This document shows positions 7,843 to 16,326 of a DNA stretch of 64,000 nt, piece by piece. Origin of the DNA: Pontivivens sp032464575. GTDB lineage: Bacteria > Pseudomonadota > Alphaproteobacteria > Rhodobacterales > Rhodobacteraceae. Within the stretch, counting starts at the first letter, position 1. Every line of letters starts with the position of its first letter. The notes under the pieces are model-generated. The model did no database searches and was not told the DNA's origin. It saw only the letters and a program-made list of their open reading frames with translations. The translations under genes and the position numbers were made by a program. The stretch is from assembly GCA_032464575.1 (NCBI GenBank), contig JAWDKM010000004.1, forward strand, positions 186,001 through 250,000, read 5' to 3'.

Positions 7843-8588
7843 CGCGCGGCGTCCATCAGGCGACGCATATGCGCGATGGCGTTGTCGAGGCCGGAGAAGA
7901 TCGCCTCGCCGATCAGGAAGTGCCCGATATTGAGCTCCTTGACCTGCGGGATGGCGGCGATCGGCCCCACCGTCTCGAAGCCCAGGCCGTGGCCCGCGTG
8001 GACCTCCAGCCCCAGGCTGTCGGCGAAGGCTGCCATGTCGCGGATGCGCTCCAGCTCCGCGTCGCGGTCGGCGAAGCGGCCCTCGGCATGGGCGTCGCAA
8101 TAGGCGCCGGTGTGGATCTCGATCACTGGGGCGCCGATGCGGTGCGCCGCCTCGATCTGCGGACGGTCGGCGGCGATGAAGATGGAGACACGGCAGCCGG
8201 CATCGCGCAACGGTGCGATGAAATGGGCGAGCCGGTTCTCGTCCCGCGCCACTTCGAGCCCGCCCTCGGTCGTCCGCTCCTCCCGCTTCTCGGGCACGAT
8301 GCAGACGGCGTGGGGGACGTGGCGCAGGGCGATGGCCTGCATCTCGTCGGTGGCGGCCATCTCGAAGTTGAGCGGCACGGTGAGCGTTCCGACCAGCGCC
8401 TCGATATCCGGATCGGTGATGTGGCGGCGATCCTCGCGCAGGTGGGCGGTGATGCCGTCGGCCCCGGCCCGCTCGGCCAGCTTCGCCGCGCGCACCGGAT
8501 CGGGCCACGAGCCGCCGCGCGCGTTCCGCACGGTCGCCACGTGGTCGATGTTCACGCCCAGCCGCAGCCGGTTGTCGTCCTCGCTCAT
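7839..8588 (-). CDS. pdxJ: Pyridoxine 5'-phosphate synthase
   Basis: PdxJ, 249 aa, condenses 1-deoxyxylulose 5-phosphate with 3-amino-2-oxopropyl phosphate to pyridoxine 5'-phosphate. Characteristic are LRLGVNIDHVATVRNARGG at the N-terminus, HLREDRRHI, FEMAAT, HAGHGL and NIGHFLIGEAI. Two adjacent ATG codons (8589-8591 and 8586-8588) follow AGGAGG; the second is used here. The start overlaps the DUF2062 gene stop. It begins the pdxJ-lysE-acpS segment. Confidence 0.96.
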   Translation of the reverse strand: MSEDDNRLRLGVNIDHVATVRNARGGSWPDPVRAAKLAERAGADGITAHLREDRRHITDPDIEALVGTLTVPLNFEMAATDEMQAIALRHVPHAVCIVPEKREERTTEGGLEVARDENRLAHFIAPLRDAGCRVSIFIAADRPQIEAAHRIGAPVIEIHTGAYCDAHAEGRFADRDAELERIRDMAAFADSLGLEVHAGHGLGFETVGPIAAIPQVKELNIGHFLIGEAIFSGLDNAIAHMRRLMDAAR

Positions 8589-9256
8589 CATCCGCCTCCT
8601 GCCTCGTGCAGCCGCTCGGCCGCGGTCGCGCCCGCGTGACCTTGCCGGGCCGCCTTGGCGATGCGCTTCAACAACCGCTCGCGCCGGCGGGCCTGGTAGG
8701 CCCGGACGAGCGGGCGGCTGACATAGTAGGTGATCGTCCCAGCGATCAGGCCGGGGATGATCCCCCCCACCAGATAGGGCAGGAACAGGTCCTGGAAAAA
8801 GAGCGCGAGCCGGTCCCAGGCGGACGGGCCGTAGCCGAAGAAGCTCTTGGTCGTCTGCCACATGCCGGCGAAGGCATTGGCGAAGGCCTTGACCACGATG
8901 TCGAAATCCGTGGTCCCGCGGTCACCCATGATCCACCGGCCGAAGCCCAGCGAGACATAGGCGATGGCCGGGAAGGTGATCGGGTTGCCGAAGAGCGTGC
9001 CGATGGCCGATGCGATGACGTTGCCCCGCACCACCCAGGCGCAGATCATCGCCGCCACGAAATGCAGGCCGAAGAGCGGAGAGAACGAGGCGAAGACCCC
9101 GCAGGCGAGCCCTAGGCTCACCTTATGCGGGCTGTCGGGCAGGCGGCGCAACCTGTGCGCGAGGTACTCGACCGCACGGCGCCAACCTGATTTGGGGTAA
9201 ATCCCCTGGCGCACGCGTTCCAGCGTGCTGAGCGGCCTGCGTCGCTTGAAAACCAT
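8588..9256 (-). CDS. DUF2062 membrane protein
   Basis: DUF2062 family, 222 aa, function unknown. A basic N-terminus leads to the conserved core SPHKVSLGLACGVFASFSPLFGLH and GNPITFPAIAYVSLGFGRW, with about three to four membrane segments and a basic C-terminal tail. The gene often lies between pdxJ and spoT in Rhodobacteraceae, as here. Its stop (TGA) overlaps the pdxJ start codons. Confidence 0.85.
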   Translation of the reverse strand: MVFKRRRPLSTLERVRQGIYPKSGWRRAVEYLAHRLRRLPDSPHKVSLGLACGVFASFSPLFGLHFVAAMICAWVVRGNVIASAIGTLFGNPITFPAIAYVSLGFGRWIMGDRGTTDFDIVVKAFANAFAGMWQTTKSFFGYGPSAWDRLALFFQDLFLPYLVGGIIPGLIAGTITYYVSRPLVRAYQARRRERLLKRIAKAARQGHAGATAAERLHEAGGG

Positions 9257-9288
9257 ATCGTTCGGGCGCGATCCGTGTTGCGGCTTCG

Positions 9289-11475
9289 TCAGATCCCCGC
9301 CGAAGCCGGGGTACGTACCGCGTCCGAATTACGCTGCCGCACCACGTCTGTCACGGCTGAATCAGCCTCGATGGCAGTCTCTATCCGCAACAGGTGTTGC
9401 AGATCCCGCACTTCGACACGCAGCGCCACGATGTAGAAGTCGGGCTTGGGGTCGAGGATGCGGATATCGGAGATGTTCGCGTTGTGCTCCCCGATCAGCG
9501 AGCAGAGCCGGCCCAGCACGCCGGCGTCGTTTGCCATTGTCACGCAAAGCCTTGCAGCGTGGGTGCCCAGGCTCTCGCCCACACCCCAGCGCAGGTCGAC
9601 CCAACGCTCGGGCTGATCCTCGAAGTCGACGAGCGTGGGGCAGTCGATGGAGTGGACCTCCACCCCGCGCCCGCGCCAGGTGATGCCGACGATCCTCTCC
9701 CCCGGCAGCGGCTCGCAGCAATTTGCCGCACGCGCCGCCTGTCCCGGATCGAGACCGATGACCCCGTCCGCCTGCCGCCGCGGCGGGGCGGGCTGGGCGT
9801 TGTCGGTAAGTTCGGGATAGAGGGCGGAGACGACCTCCTCCCCCGAGATCTCGGTGGCGCCGAGCGCGCGCAGCACCTCCTCGGCCCCTTCGCCGAGGCC
9901 GAGGCGTTCTGCGGCGGTGGCCAGCGCTTTGTCGGTCGCCTTCTTGCCGATCTTCTCGAACGCGACGCGGGCGAATTCGCGGCCCAGGCGCACCAGCGCC
10001 TCCCGCTCCTCCTCCCGCGCGAAGCGGCGGATCGCGGTCTTGGCCCGGCCCGTGACAACGAGGTCGGCCCAGCTTGCCTGCGGCTTCTGCCCCGGGGCGG
10101 AGATGATGGTGACCGACTGGCCATTGCGCAGTCGGGTAAAGAGCGGCACGCGGCGGTTGTCGACCTTGGCCCCCACACAGGAATTGCCGAGATTGGTGTG
10201 GATCGCATAGGCGAAGTCGAGCGGCGTCGCCCCGCGCGGCAGCTTGACCACCTTGCCCTTCGGCGTGAAGCAGAAGACCTGGTCCTGGAACATCTCGAGC
10301 TTCACGTGCTCCAGGAACTCCGACGGATCGGCGGAGCCCGCGAGCCCTTCGTTGAGGTCCTTGAGCCAGGCCACGGGATCGGCGGCGAACGGGTTCTCGA
10401 ACCGGATGCCGTCGCGATAGGACCAGTGCGCGGCGACGCCGGTCTCGTTCACCTCGTGCATCTCGCGCGTGCGGATCTGGATCTCCACCCGCCGGGCCGA
10501 GCGGCCCGACACCGTGGTGTGGATCGAGCGGTAGCCGTTGGATTTCGGCTGGCTGATATAGTCCTTGAACCGGCCGGGCACCGCGGTCCAGCGCCGGTGG
10601 ATGACGCCGAGCGCGCGGTAGCAGTCCTCCTCCGATCGGGTGATGATGCGGAAGCCGAAGATGTCGGAGAGGCGGTGAAACTCCTCGTCCTTCTCCTGCA
10701 GCTTGCGCCAAATGGAATAGGGCTTCTTCTCCCGCCCCGTCACCTCCGCCGGGATGCCGGCGGCCGAGAGGACCAGCCGCATGTCCTCCACGATCTTGGG
10801 GATCACGTCGCCGGTCTCGTGCTTGAGCGTGATGAAGCGGCGCATGATCGACGAGCGCCCCTCGGGCTGGAGCACCTTGAAGGACAGGTCCTCCAGCTCC
10901 TCGCGCATCCACTGCATCCCCATGCGGCCGGCGAGCGGCGCATAGATGTCCATCGTCTCCTCGGCCTTCTGCACCTGCTTTTCGGCCCGCATGTGGCGGA
11001 TCGTGCGCATGTTGTGCAGGCGGTCGTTGAGCTTGACGAGCAGCACGCGCAGGTCCTTGGCCACCGCCATCAGAAGCTTGTGGAAGTTCTCGGCCTGCTT
11101 GGTTTCCTTGGAGTTGAGCTCGAGGTTCGTGAGCTTCGTCACCCCGTTCACGAGTTCCGCGATCTCGTTGCCGAAGAGGCGGCTCACCTCCTTGTGGGTG
11201 GAGCCGGTATCCTCGACCGTGTCGTGCAGGAGCGCGGTCGCGATGGTGGCATCATCGAGCTGCTGTTCGGCTAGCATCTCGGCCACGGCCAGGGGGTGCG
11301 TGAAATAGGGCTCGCCCGACCGCCGCGTCTGCCCGTCATGGGCCTTCAGCGCATAGGCGTAGGCCGCTTCGATCAGCGCGGAGTTGGAATGGGGATTGTA
11401 GTCGCGGACCCGCGCGGCGAGCTCGGCCGCGCCGGGTCGGAAGAGGGGATGCGGCTCACGGGCCCCGTCGGGCAT
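9289..11475 (-). CDS. spoT: Bifunctional (p)ppGpp synthetase/hydrolase
   Basis: Rsh-type stringent-response enzyme, 728 aa. In order: HD hydrolase domain (H84-D85 and E88-D89 in LLHDTVEDT, plus KLNDRLHNMRT), synthetase domain (KKPYSIWRKLQEK, then YISQPKSNGYRSIHTT), TGS domain around 400-460 (VFCFTPKGKVVKLPRGATPL), a helical/zinc-finger region with CCEPLPGERIVG, and a C-terminal ACT domain from about 655. Both catalytic halves look intact, as expected for the single Rsh of alphaproteobacteria. Sixteen nt downstream of rpoZ, probably one operon. Confidence 0.95.
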   Translation of the reverse strand: MPDGAREPHPLFRPGAAELAARVRDYNPHSNSALIEAAYAYALKAHDGQTRRSGEPYFTHPLAVAEMLAEQQLDDATIATALLHDTVEDTGSTHKEVSRLFGNEIAELVNGVTKLTNLELNSKETKQAENFHKLLMAVAKDLRVLLVKLNDRLHNMRTIRHMRAEKQVQKAEETMDIYAPLAGRMGMQWMREELEDLSFKVLQPEGRSSIMRRFITLKHETGDVIPKIVEDMRLVLSAAGIPAEVTGREKKPYSIWRKLQEKDEEFHRLSDIFGFRIITRSEEDCYRALGVIHRRWTAVPGRFKDYISQPKSNGYRSIHTTVSGRSARRVEIQIRTREMHEVNETGVAAHWSYRDGIRFENPFAADPVAWLKDLNEGLAGSADPSEFLEHVKLEMFQDQVFCFTPKGKVVKLPRGATPLDFAYAIHTNLGNSCVGAKVDNRRVPLFTRLRNGQSVTIISAPGQKPQASWADLVVTGRAKTAIRRFAREEEREALVRLGREFARVAFEKIGKKATDKALATAAERLGLGEGAEEVLRALGATEISGEEVVSALYPELTDNAQPAPPRRQADGVIGLDPGQAARAANCCEPLPGERIVGITWRGRGVEVHSIDCPTLVDFEDQPERWVDLRWGVGESLGTHAARLCVTMANDAGVLGRLCSLIGEHNANISDIRILDPKPDFYIVALRVEVRDLQHLLRIETAIEADSAVTDVVRQRNSDAVRTPASAGI

Positions 11476-11491
11476 GACCGCACCCCGTCGA

Positions 11492-11848
11492 TCACTTCTC
11501 GCCCTGGGCGTCCATCAGGGCGCGCAGGAGAGATTCTTCGGACATGTCGTCGTCGGAGGGCTTGTCGCCGCCGCCGTCGCCCATGAGGAGCGCCATCTGG
11601 TCCTCCTCCGGCTCGTCGACCTCGATCTGGCGCTGGTTCGACTCGATGGCCGCCTCGCGCAACTGGTCCGCGGTCAGCGTCTCGTCCGCGATCTCGCGCA
11701 GGGCGACGACCGGGTTCTTGTCGTTGTCGCGGTCGATGGTGAGCGGCGCGCCGGTGGACAGTTCCCGCGCGCGGTGAGCTGCGAGCATCACCAGCTCGAA
11801 CCGGTTGGGTACCTTGTCGACGCAATCCTCGACGGTCACGCGTGCCAT
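11492..11848 (-). CDS. rpoZ: RNA polymerase omega subunit
   Basis: Omega, 118 aa, assists RNA polymerase assembly. The N-terminus MARVTVEDCVDKVPNRFELVM and AHRARELSTGAP, then KNPVVALREIADETL, are diagnostic. The acidic C-terminal extension (EPEEDQMALLMGDGGGD onward) is typical of Rhodobacteraceae omega. It lies immediately upstream of spoT on the same strand, the common rpoZ-spoT pairing. Confidence 0.95.
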   Translation of the reverse strand: MARVTVEDCVDKVPNRFELVMLAAHRARELSTGAPLTIDRDNDKNPVVALREIADETLTADQLREAAIESNQRQIEVDEPEEDQMALLMGDGGGDKPSDDDMSEESLLRALMDAQGEK

Positions 11849-11892
11849 GTAGCGGCCTCCGCTCTTTCGTGGCTTGAAGAGAAGACCTTTAC

Positions 11893-12504
11893 CTAGCGCG
11901 CAGGCGCAGGAGATGCAAGCGGGGCCAACTGGTCGAGCGCGCGGGTCAGCACGGCGTCGAGCGTGGCGCGGTCGGCGCCGGCTTCGGCGAGCACCACCAT
12001 GCCGTCCACGATCGCGGTGAAGAAGGCGACGGCCCCGTCCTCGGGCGCGGTGCCGAGCAGCCGGGCGGCATCCGCGCGAAAGGACGTTTCGGCGGCATCG
12101 AGGGCGGTATCGAGCGCCGGGCGGCCGCGCAGCTCCAGCATCGCCCGGCAGCGCAGGCAGCCCGGCGGGCGGTCGTCATCGGCGAGCCGGTCGGCGCTCT
12201 CGTTCAGGATCCGGGCGAGCGCGGCGCGCCGGTCCGGCGTCCCGGCGAGGGCCGCGTCCACCCGCCGGGTGAACCGCTCGGCATAGCGGCCGAGCGCAGC
12301 GGCGAAGAGCGCGTCCTTGTCACCCCAGACGCCGTAGAGGCTGGCCCGCGACGCCCCGCTCGCCGCGACCAGATCATCGAGCGAGGTCGCGCCGTAGCCC
12401 TGCCGCCAGAACAGGTCCGTCATGGCATCGAGCGCGCTTTCCACGTCGAAGCGGCGCGGGCGGCCGCGCTTCGGTCGATCTGGCTCGCCGATTTGTGAAC
12501 TCAT
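11893..12504 (-). CDS. TetR/AcrR-family transcriptional regulator
   Basis: TetR-type repressor of about 203 aa. The N-terminal HTH spans TSLDDLVAASGASRASLYGV followed by the family's GDKDALFAAAL helix. The C-terminal ligand domain has a CLRC cysteine pair (GCLRCRAMLEL), common in the TetR subgroup whose HTH reads ASRASLYGVWGDKDAL. The start at 12502-12504 (MSSQIGEPDRPK) was chosen over the longer frame to 12702, which would run into the divergent cupin gene. A near-perfect 29-bp palindrome begins 2 nt upstream of the start. It is divergent from a periplasmic cupin that it probably controls. Confidence 0.85.
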   Translation of the reverse strand: MSSQIGEPDRPKRGRPRRFDVESALDAMTDLFWRQGYGATSLDDLVAASGASRASLYGVWGDKDALFAAALGRYAERFTRRVDAALAGTPDRRAALARILNESADRLADDDRPPGCLRCRAMLELRGRPALDTALDAAETSFRADAARLLGTAPEDGAVAFFTAIVDGMVVLAEAGADRATLDAVLTRALDQLAPLASPAPAR

Positions 12505-12506
12505 CG

Positions 12507-12535
12507 GTCTGAAAATCCCGGCATGATTTACAGAC
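12507..12535. promoter_or_regulatory. Palindromic operator candidate between tetR and cupin gene
   Basis: GTCTGAAAATC (12507-12517), 7-nt spacer, GATTTACAGAC (12525-12535): 10 of 11 positions are complementary. It sits in the 79-bp divergent gap, adjacent to the TetR start, where an autoregulatory TetR operator is expected. A further AACAGAC half-site lies near 12549. Binding by the neighbouring TetR is inference. Confidence 0.6.
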
Positions 12536-12583
12536 TGAGCAATACAAAAACAGACGCGCACCGTCCAGACCGGAGACCCCCTG

Positions 12584-13021
12584 ATGATCCGACCGCTCCT
12601 TTTGACCCTCGCCCTCCTCGCCCCGCCCGCCGTGGCGCAGGAGGGGGCCATCCGCCAGCTCGACCTCTCCGCGATGGAGCTCGCGGCCCATCCGCTCTTC
12701 ACCGGGGTGGAGGCGGCGTTCCTGACCGGCGCCTTCGACGCGGAGGGGCTCTACGCCGCGAACTCGGTCATGCAGCGCGGCAGCACCTTTCCGCCGCATG
12801 CCCACCCGGACCTGCGGCTGACGGTCGTGATCTCGGGCACCATGTATCTCGGCGAAGGGGCGGAGATCCGGCCGGAGGAGGCGCGGCCCTACCCTGCGGG
12901 CACCATCGCGCTCACCCCGCCGGGCACGATGCACTACATGCTCGCGCTTGAGGATGATGTGAGGATCCTGGAGATCGGGTCCGGTCCCAGCGGCAGCGAC
13001 TTCGCGCAAGACCCGAGCTAG
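12584..13021 (+). CDS. Periplasmic cupin-domain protein
   Basis: A 145-aa protein with a Sec signal peptide (MIRPLLLTLALLAPPAVAQE) followed by a single cupin domain. Cupin motif 1 is seen as FPPHAHPDLRLTVVISGTMYLG and motif 2 as AGTIALTPPGTMHYML, supplying candidate metal-binding His residues (HAHP and MHYM) and the Glu/Asp position. Activity unknown. It is divergent from a TetR gene with a palindrome between them and its stop overlaps the convergent folK stop by 4 nt (CTAG). Confidence 0.8.
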   Translation: MIRPLLLTLALLAPPAVAQEGAIRQLDLSAMELAAHPLFTGVEAAFLTGAFDAEGLYAANSVMQRGSTFPPHAHPDLRLTVVISGTMYLGEGAEIRPEEARPYPAGTIALTPPGTMHYMLALEDDVRILEIGSGPSGSDFAQDPS

Positions 13022-13572
13022 AGCGCGCGCACCGCGGCGCGGTCGGCCTCCGGCAGCGCCGCCGCCATCTCCGCCACGCTCCGCCCGGTGAGCGGGTGTG
13101 TCCACCCCGCTGCGATCTCGGCCAGCGGGACGAGGACGAAGGCCCGCTCGTGCAGCCGCGGATGCGGCAGGATCAACTCGTCGGGCGCGGGCATCTCGCC
13201 CGCCTTCGCCCCCACCGCCATCCAGCCGCGCACGGTCTGGGCATCGGGCAGCACGGTGTCGCCGACCCCCAGCAGATCGAGGTCGCAGATCCGCGCCTCC
13301 CACCGCCGCGCGCGGGTCCGGCCCAGCGCGCCTTCAATGCGGTGCAGCGTGGCGAGAATGCGCTCGGGCGGCAGATCGGTGTCGAGCGAGAGCGCGCCGT
13401 TCACGTAGTCCGGCCCGCTTCCGGCCGGGAAGGCCGGTGTGGCATAGAGGCGGCTCATGCGGCGCACCTGCAACCCCGCCTCGCCGATCAGATCGCGCGC
13501 GCGCAGCAGCGTGTCTCGCGCGGACCCCGCCGGACCGGGCAGATTTGCGCCCAAAGCGACAAGAACTGCCAT
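13018..13572 (-). CDS. folK: 6-hydroxymethyl-7,8-dihydropterin pyrophosphokinase
   Basis: FolK (HPPK), 184 aa, pyrophosphorylates hydroxymethyl-dihydropterin in folate synthesis. It starts MAVLVALGANLPGPAGS and carries SRLYATPAFPAGSGPDYVNGA and the ATP-binding stretch RARRWEARICDLDLLGVGD, with LPHPRLHERAFVLVPLAEI near the C-terminus. A loop insertion (MAVGAKAGEMPAP) lies before the LPHPR motif. Convergent with the cupin gene and divergent from the NYN gene. Confidence 0.95.
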   Translation of the reverse strand: MAVLVALGANLPGPAGSARDTLLRARDLIGEAGLQVRRMSRLYATPAFPAGSGPDYVNGALSLDTDLPPERILATLHRIEGALGRTRARRWEARICDLDLLGVGDTVLPDAQTVRGWMAVGAKAGEMPAPDELILPHPRLHERAFVLVPLAEIAAGWTHPLTGRSVAEMAAALPEADRAAVRAL

Positions 13573-13620
13573 ATTGGGGGCCCTCCAATGCCTCTTTGCA
13601 GCCGTTCCCCTTTTTCATAC

Positions 13621-13637
13621 TGTGCGCATATTGCACA
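13621..13637. promoter_or_regulatory. Palindrome in the folK/NYN divergent gap
   Basis: TGTGC, 7-nt spacer, GCACA: a perfect short inverted repeat just after a pyrimidine-rich stretch, about 65 nt upstream of the NYN gene's GTG. TTGCAG near 13594 with TACTGT 16-17 nt downstream could be a weak promoter. Suggestive only. Confidence 0.35.
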
Positions 13638-13699
13638 AGCGGCCGAGCGTGATTTGCCCCCCGACGCGACCCGGCCCGCACCACGAATTGGAGAAACGT

Positions 13700-14275
13700 G
13701 TGTTCTACAGGGACGAGAGGCTTGCCCTCTTCATTGACGGATCAAACCTTTATGCAGCGGCCAAGGCGCTCGGCTTCGACATCGACTACAAGCTTCTTCG
13801 GACTGAATTCATGCGGCGCGGCAAGCTGCTGCGCGCGTTCTACTATACGGCGTTGATCGAGAACGAGGAATACTCGCCGATCCGCCCGCTCGTCGACTGG
13901 CTCAACTACAACGGCTTCATGATGGTCACCAAGCCCGCCAAGGAGTTCACGGACTCGATGGGCCGGCGCAAGGTGAAGGGCAACATGGACATCGAGCTGA
14001 CCGTCGACGCGATGGAGATGGCGCCGCATATCGATCACATGGTGTTGTTCTCCGGCGACGGCGACTTCAAGCCGCTGGTCCAGGGGATGCAGCGCCAGGG
14101 CGTGCGGGTCTCGGTCGTCTCCACCATCCGCTCGCAGCCGCCGATGATCGCCGACGAGTTGCGCCGACAGTCCGACAACTTCATCGAACTCGAGGAACTG
14201 AAGGACGTGATCGGCCGCCCCCCGCGCGAGCGGGTGAGCAATCCCGGCGGCAGCGAGCGGCTGGCGGAGGACTGA
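13700..14275 (+). CDS. NYN-domain (LabA/DUF88-type) protein
   Basis: A 191-aa protein of the NYN/PIN-like family of predicted metal-dependent RNases. The acidic active-site positions are in LALFIDGSNLYAAAK, GNMDIELTVDAM and LFSGDGDFKPLVQ; PPMIADELRRQSDNFIEL closes the domain. Start is GTG at 13700-13702 preceded by GGAG at normal spacing; the longer frame upstream covers folK antisense. The short Rhodobacteraceae form has no extra OST-HTH domain. The RNA target is unknown. Confidence 0.88.
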   Translation: MFYRDERLALFIDGSNLYAAAKALGFDIDYKLLRTEFMRRGKLLRAFYYTALIENEEYSPIRPLVDWLNYNGFMMVTKPAKEFTDSMGRRKVKGNMDIELTVDAMEMAPHIDHMVLFSGDGDFKPLVQGMQRQGVRVSVVSTIRSQPPMIADELRRQSDNFIELEELKDVIGRPPRERVSNPGGSERLAED

Positions 14276-14282
14276 CGCGGCG

Positions 14283-14513
14283 ATGACGTCGCGCGACGCC
14301 GCCGCGAAGGCCGCGATCGTCCTGCTGCCCAGCTACGCCGCAGCCTGGTTCACCGACAAGATGGTCTACGTCGTGCCGACGCTCGCCGCCCCGGGCTTCT
14401 TCGCCTCCGCGCTCGATCTCTCCGGTCCGATGACGCGGGTCGAGGAGGACGGGCCGGACGGCGCGGACCATGTCGACCACCCCGATCACGTCGATCACGC
14501 GGATACCTGCTGA
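14283..14513 (+). CDS. Small hypothetical protein with His/Asp-rich tail
   Basis: A 76-aa frame starting 7 nt after the NYN stop, with GGAGG about 12 nt upstream. The N-terminal half has one moderately hydrophobic segment (about residues 10-45), and the C-terminus is a DHVDHPDHVDHADTC repeat that could bind metal. Not recognised. It may be cotranscribed with the NYN gene. The DNA repeat encoding the tail also makes a spurious frame possible. Confidence 0.45.
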   Translation: MTSRDAAAKAAIVLLPSYAAAWFTDKMVYVVPTLAAPGFFASALDLSGPMTRVEEDGPDGADHVDHPDHVDHADTC

Positions 14514-14521
14514 GGCATCTT

Positions 14522-14538
14522 CTCCGATTCAATCGGAG
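14522..14538. repeat. Short perfect hairpin after the NYN operon
   Basis: CTCCGAT, 3-nt loop, ATCGGAG. It lies 9 nt after the stop of the small protein and 19 nt before the next start. No T-run follows. It could be a weak terminator or a protein-binding site. Confidence 0.4.
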
Positions 14539-14556
14539 CGGGTATAGTCACTTCTG

Positions 14557-14919
14557 ATGAGGGGGCTCATTCTGATCGCCATGCTGCTGGGCTTCATCGG
14601 CCCGGCGCTCGCCAACGCGGTGTCGCATTGGCGCGCGGGCGATATCGTGACGGTATTCATCTGCGCGGGCGGGCAGCTCGTCTCGATGCGGATCGACGGC
14701 AACGGCCAGCCGATCGAGCAAGATCCAGAACAGGGCGAGGAGACGAAGACCCACTGCCTGCTGGCCCAGGGCGCACCGCTCGACGACACCGCGGACGCGG
14801 CCTGGCAGCGGCTTGCATATGACGACACGTCGCGTCCGCCGCTTTCCCATCAGCTCGGCGTCGACGACGCCCCGCGCGCCAGGCCGCCCCCGGCCCGCGC
14901 GCCCCCTGCGAAGGTCTGA
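14557..14919 (+). CDS. Secreted hypothetical protein upstream of PepSY gene
   Basis: A 120-aa protein with an N-terminal signal peptide (MRGLILIAMLLGFIGPALAN) and two Cys in the mature part (FICAGGQL and THCLLAQG), then a Pro/Ala-rich tail. Family not recognised. It precedes the first PepSY membrane protein by 29 nt on the same strand and is probably in the same operon, so an envelope role linked to metal or heme handling is a guess from context only. Confidence 0.6.
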   Translation: MRGLILIAMLLGFIGPALANAVSHWRAGDIVTVFICAGGQLVSMRIDGNGQPIEQDPEQGEETKTHCLLAQGAPLDDTADAAWQRLAYDDTSRPPLSHQLGVDDAPRARPPPARAPPAKV

Positions 14920-14948
14920 ATCCGCACGCAATTCAGACACCTCAAGGG

Positions 14949-16256
14949 ATGAGATTCATGACACTCGCAACCGAGGCGGCCGAGACCGCCCGCACCCCCG
15001 CGCGCGGCGGGGCCTTCTACCGCATGGTCTGGAAGTGGCACTTCCTCGCCGCCCTCTACGTCCTGCCGTTCATGCTGATGCTGTCGCTGACGGGCGGCAT
15101 CTACCTCTTCAAGCCTCAGATCGAGGAGGTGATCTATGCCGATCGCCTCAACGTGACCCCGGCCGCCGCGGCGCTGCCGCTGGAGGCGCAGGTCGCCGCG
15201 GTCGAGGAGACGGCCGGCATCACCCGCATGCGCGGCATCCAGGTCGAGGACGATCCCGCCCGCTCGGTCCGCATCGAGTTCGACGATGCCGACGGCGCAC
15301 GCTCCTATGCCTGGGTGAACCCCTACACGGCCGAGGTGCTGGCCGTGGCCGAGCGCGACGCCATGGCGATGCGCGTCCTGCGCAAGTTCCACGGGGAGCT
15401 GCTGCTGGGCGACGTGGGCACGAAGTTCGTGGAGCTCGCCGCCCACTGGGCCATCGTGATGTTCGTGACCGGTGCGATCCTGTGGTGGCCGCGCGGGCAG
15501 CGCACGCTCAAGGACGCGGTCAGCCCGCCCAAGGGCACGGGCCGCGCGTGGTGGCGGGAGACGCATCTGTTCACCGGGATGCTCGCCACCGTGCTGATCG
15601 TGCCGATCATCATCTCCGGCCTTCCGTGGACGGATGTGTGGGGCGGCTCGCTGTCCCGGATCCAGGACCGGACCGGCCAGGCCTCGCAGAGCCTGCGCTT
15701 CGGCGGGGACGTCCCGGGCTCGACGGCCGACAGCGGCACGCCGATCGGCCATGACGCGGTGCTCGCCGTCGCACAGGCCGAGGGGCTGGTCAGCCCGTGG
15801 GAGATGCGCCCCCCGCTTGACGAAGCCGGGGCCTACTGGATCCGCTCGGCCAGCGTGGACCGCTATGAACAGACGGAGCTGATCGTCGACCAGTATACCG
15901 GCGCGGTGAACGCCCGCGTGGACTTCGCCGACAATCCCGGGGTGGCGCAGGCGGTGTCGCTGGGCATCTCCTTCCACCAGGGCGAGCTCTACGGCTGGGT
16001 CAACCAGCTCCAGAACGCGGTGGCGGCCCTGCTCGGCGTCGCGCTCGCGATCTCGGGCTTCGTCGCGTGGTGGATGCGGCGCCCGGCGGGCCGGCTCGGC
16101 GTGCCGGAGGCACCGGAGGGGCGGCTCGGCACCGGGATGACCGTGCTCGCCATCGGCCTGATGATCCTGTTCCCGCTGATGGGAGCATCGCTGATCGTGG
16201 CGCTGGCGCTGGACTGGCTGGTGTTCCGCCGGCTGGGCTGGTTCCGCGCCGCTTGA
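14949..16256 (+). CDS. PepSY-domain iron-regulated-type membrane protein (copy 1)
   Basis: PepSY_TM family protein, 435 aa, related to PiuB-like iron-regulated membrane proteins. The first membrane segment is in WKWHFLAALYVLPFMLM, with others near 160-180, 205-225, 350-370 and 390-415. Typical motifs are KFHGELLLG, ILWWPRG, RAWWRETHLFTGM, FHQGELYG and AWWMRRPAG. These proteins are linked to metal or siderophore reduction in the inner membrane; the exact activity is unproven. A close paralogue lies 1 kb downstream, with a DJ-1-like gene between them. Confidence 0.87.
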   Translation: MRFMTLATEAAETARTPARGGAFYRMVWKWHFLAALYVLPFMLMLSLTGGIYLFKPQIEEVIYADRLNVTPAAAALPLEAQVAAVEETAGITRMRGIQVEDDPARSVRIEFDDADGARSYAWVNPYTAEVLAVAERDAMAMRVLRKFHGELLLGDVGTKFVELAAHWAIVMFVTGAILWWPRGQRTLKDAVSPPKGTGRAWWRETHLFTGMLATVLIVPIIISGLPWTDVWGGSLSRIQDRTGQASQSLRFGGDVPGSTADSGTPIGHDAVLAVAQAEGLVSPWEMRPPLDEAGAYWIRSASVDRYEQTELIVDQYTGAVNARVDFADNPGVAQAVSLGISFHQGELYGWVNQLQNAVAALLGVALAISGFVAWWMRRPAGRLGVPEAPEGRLGTGMTVLAIGLMILFPLMGASLIVALALDWLVFRRLGWFRAA

Positions 16257-16326
16257 CGGGCCGAGACACACCGGGCGGGGCGCCCACGATGCGCCCTGCT
16301 CTCCCCCTTCGCATCGGAGAGACCCC

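Noticed and set aside
9394..11274. 626-codon plus-strand frame antisense to spoT
   Set aside because: Mirror frame of a certain gene; composition rich in Arg, His, Gly and Asp as expected from the antisense of GC3-rich coding sequence.
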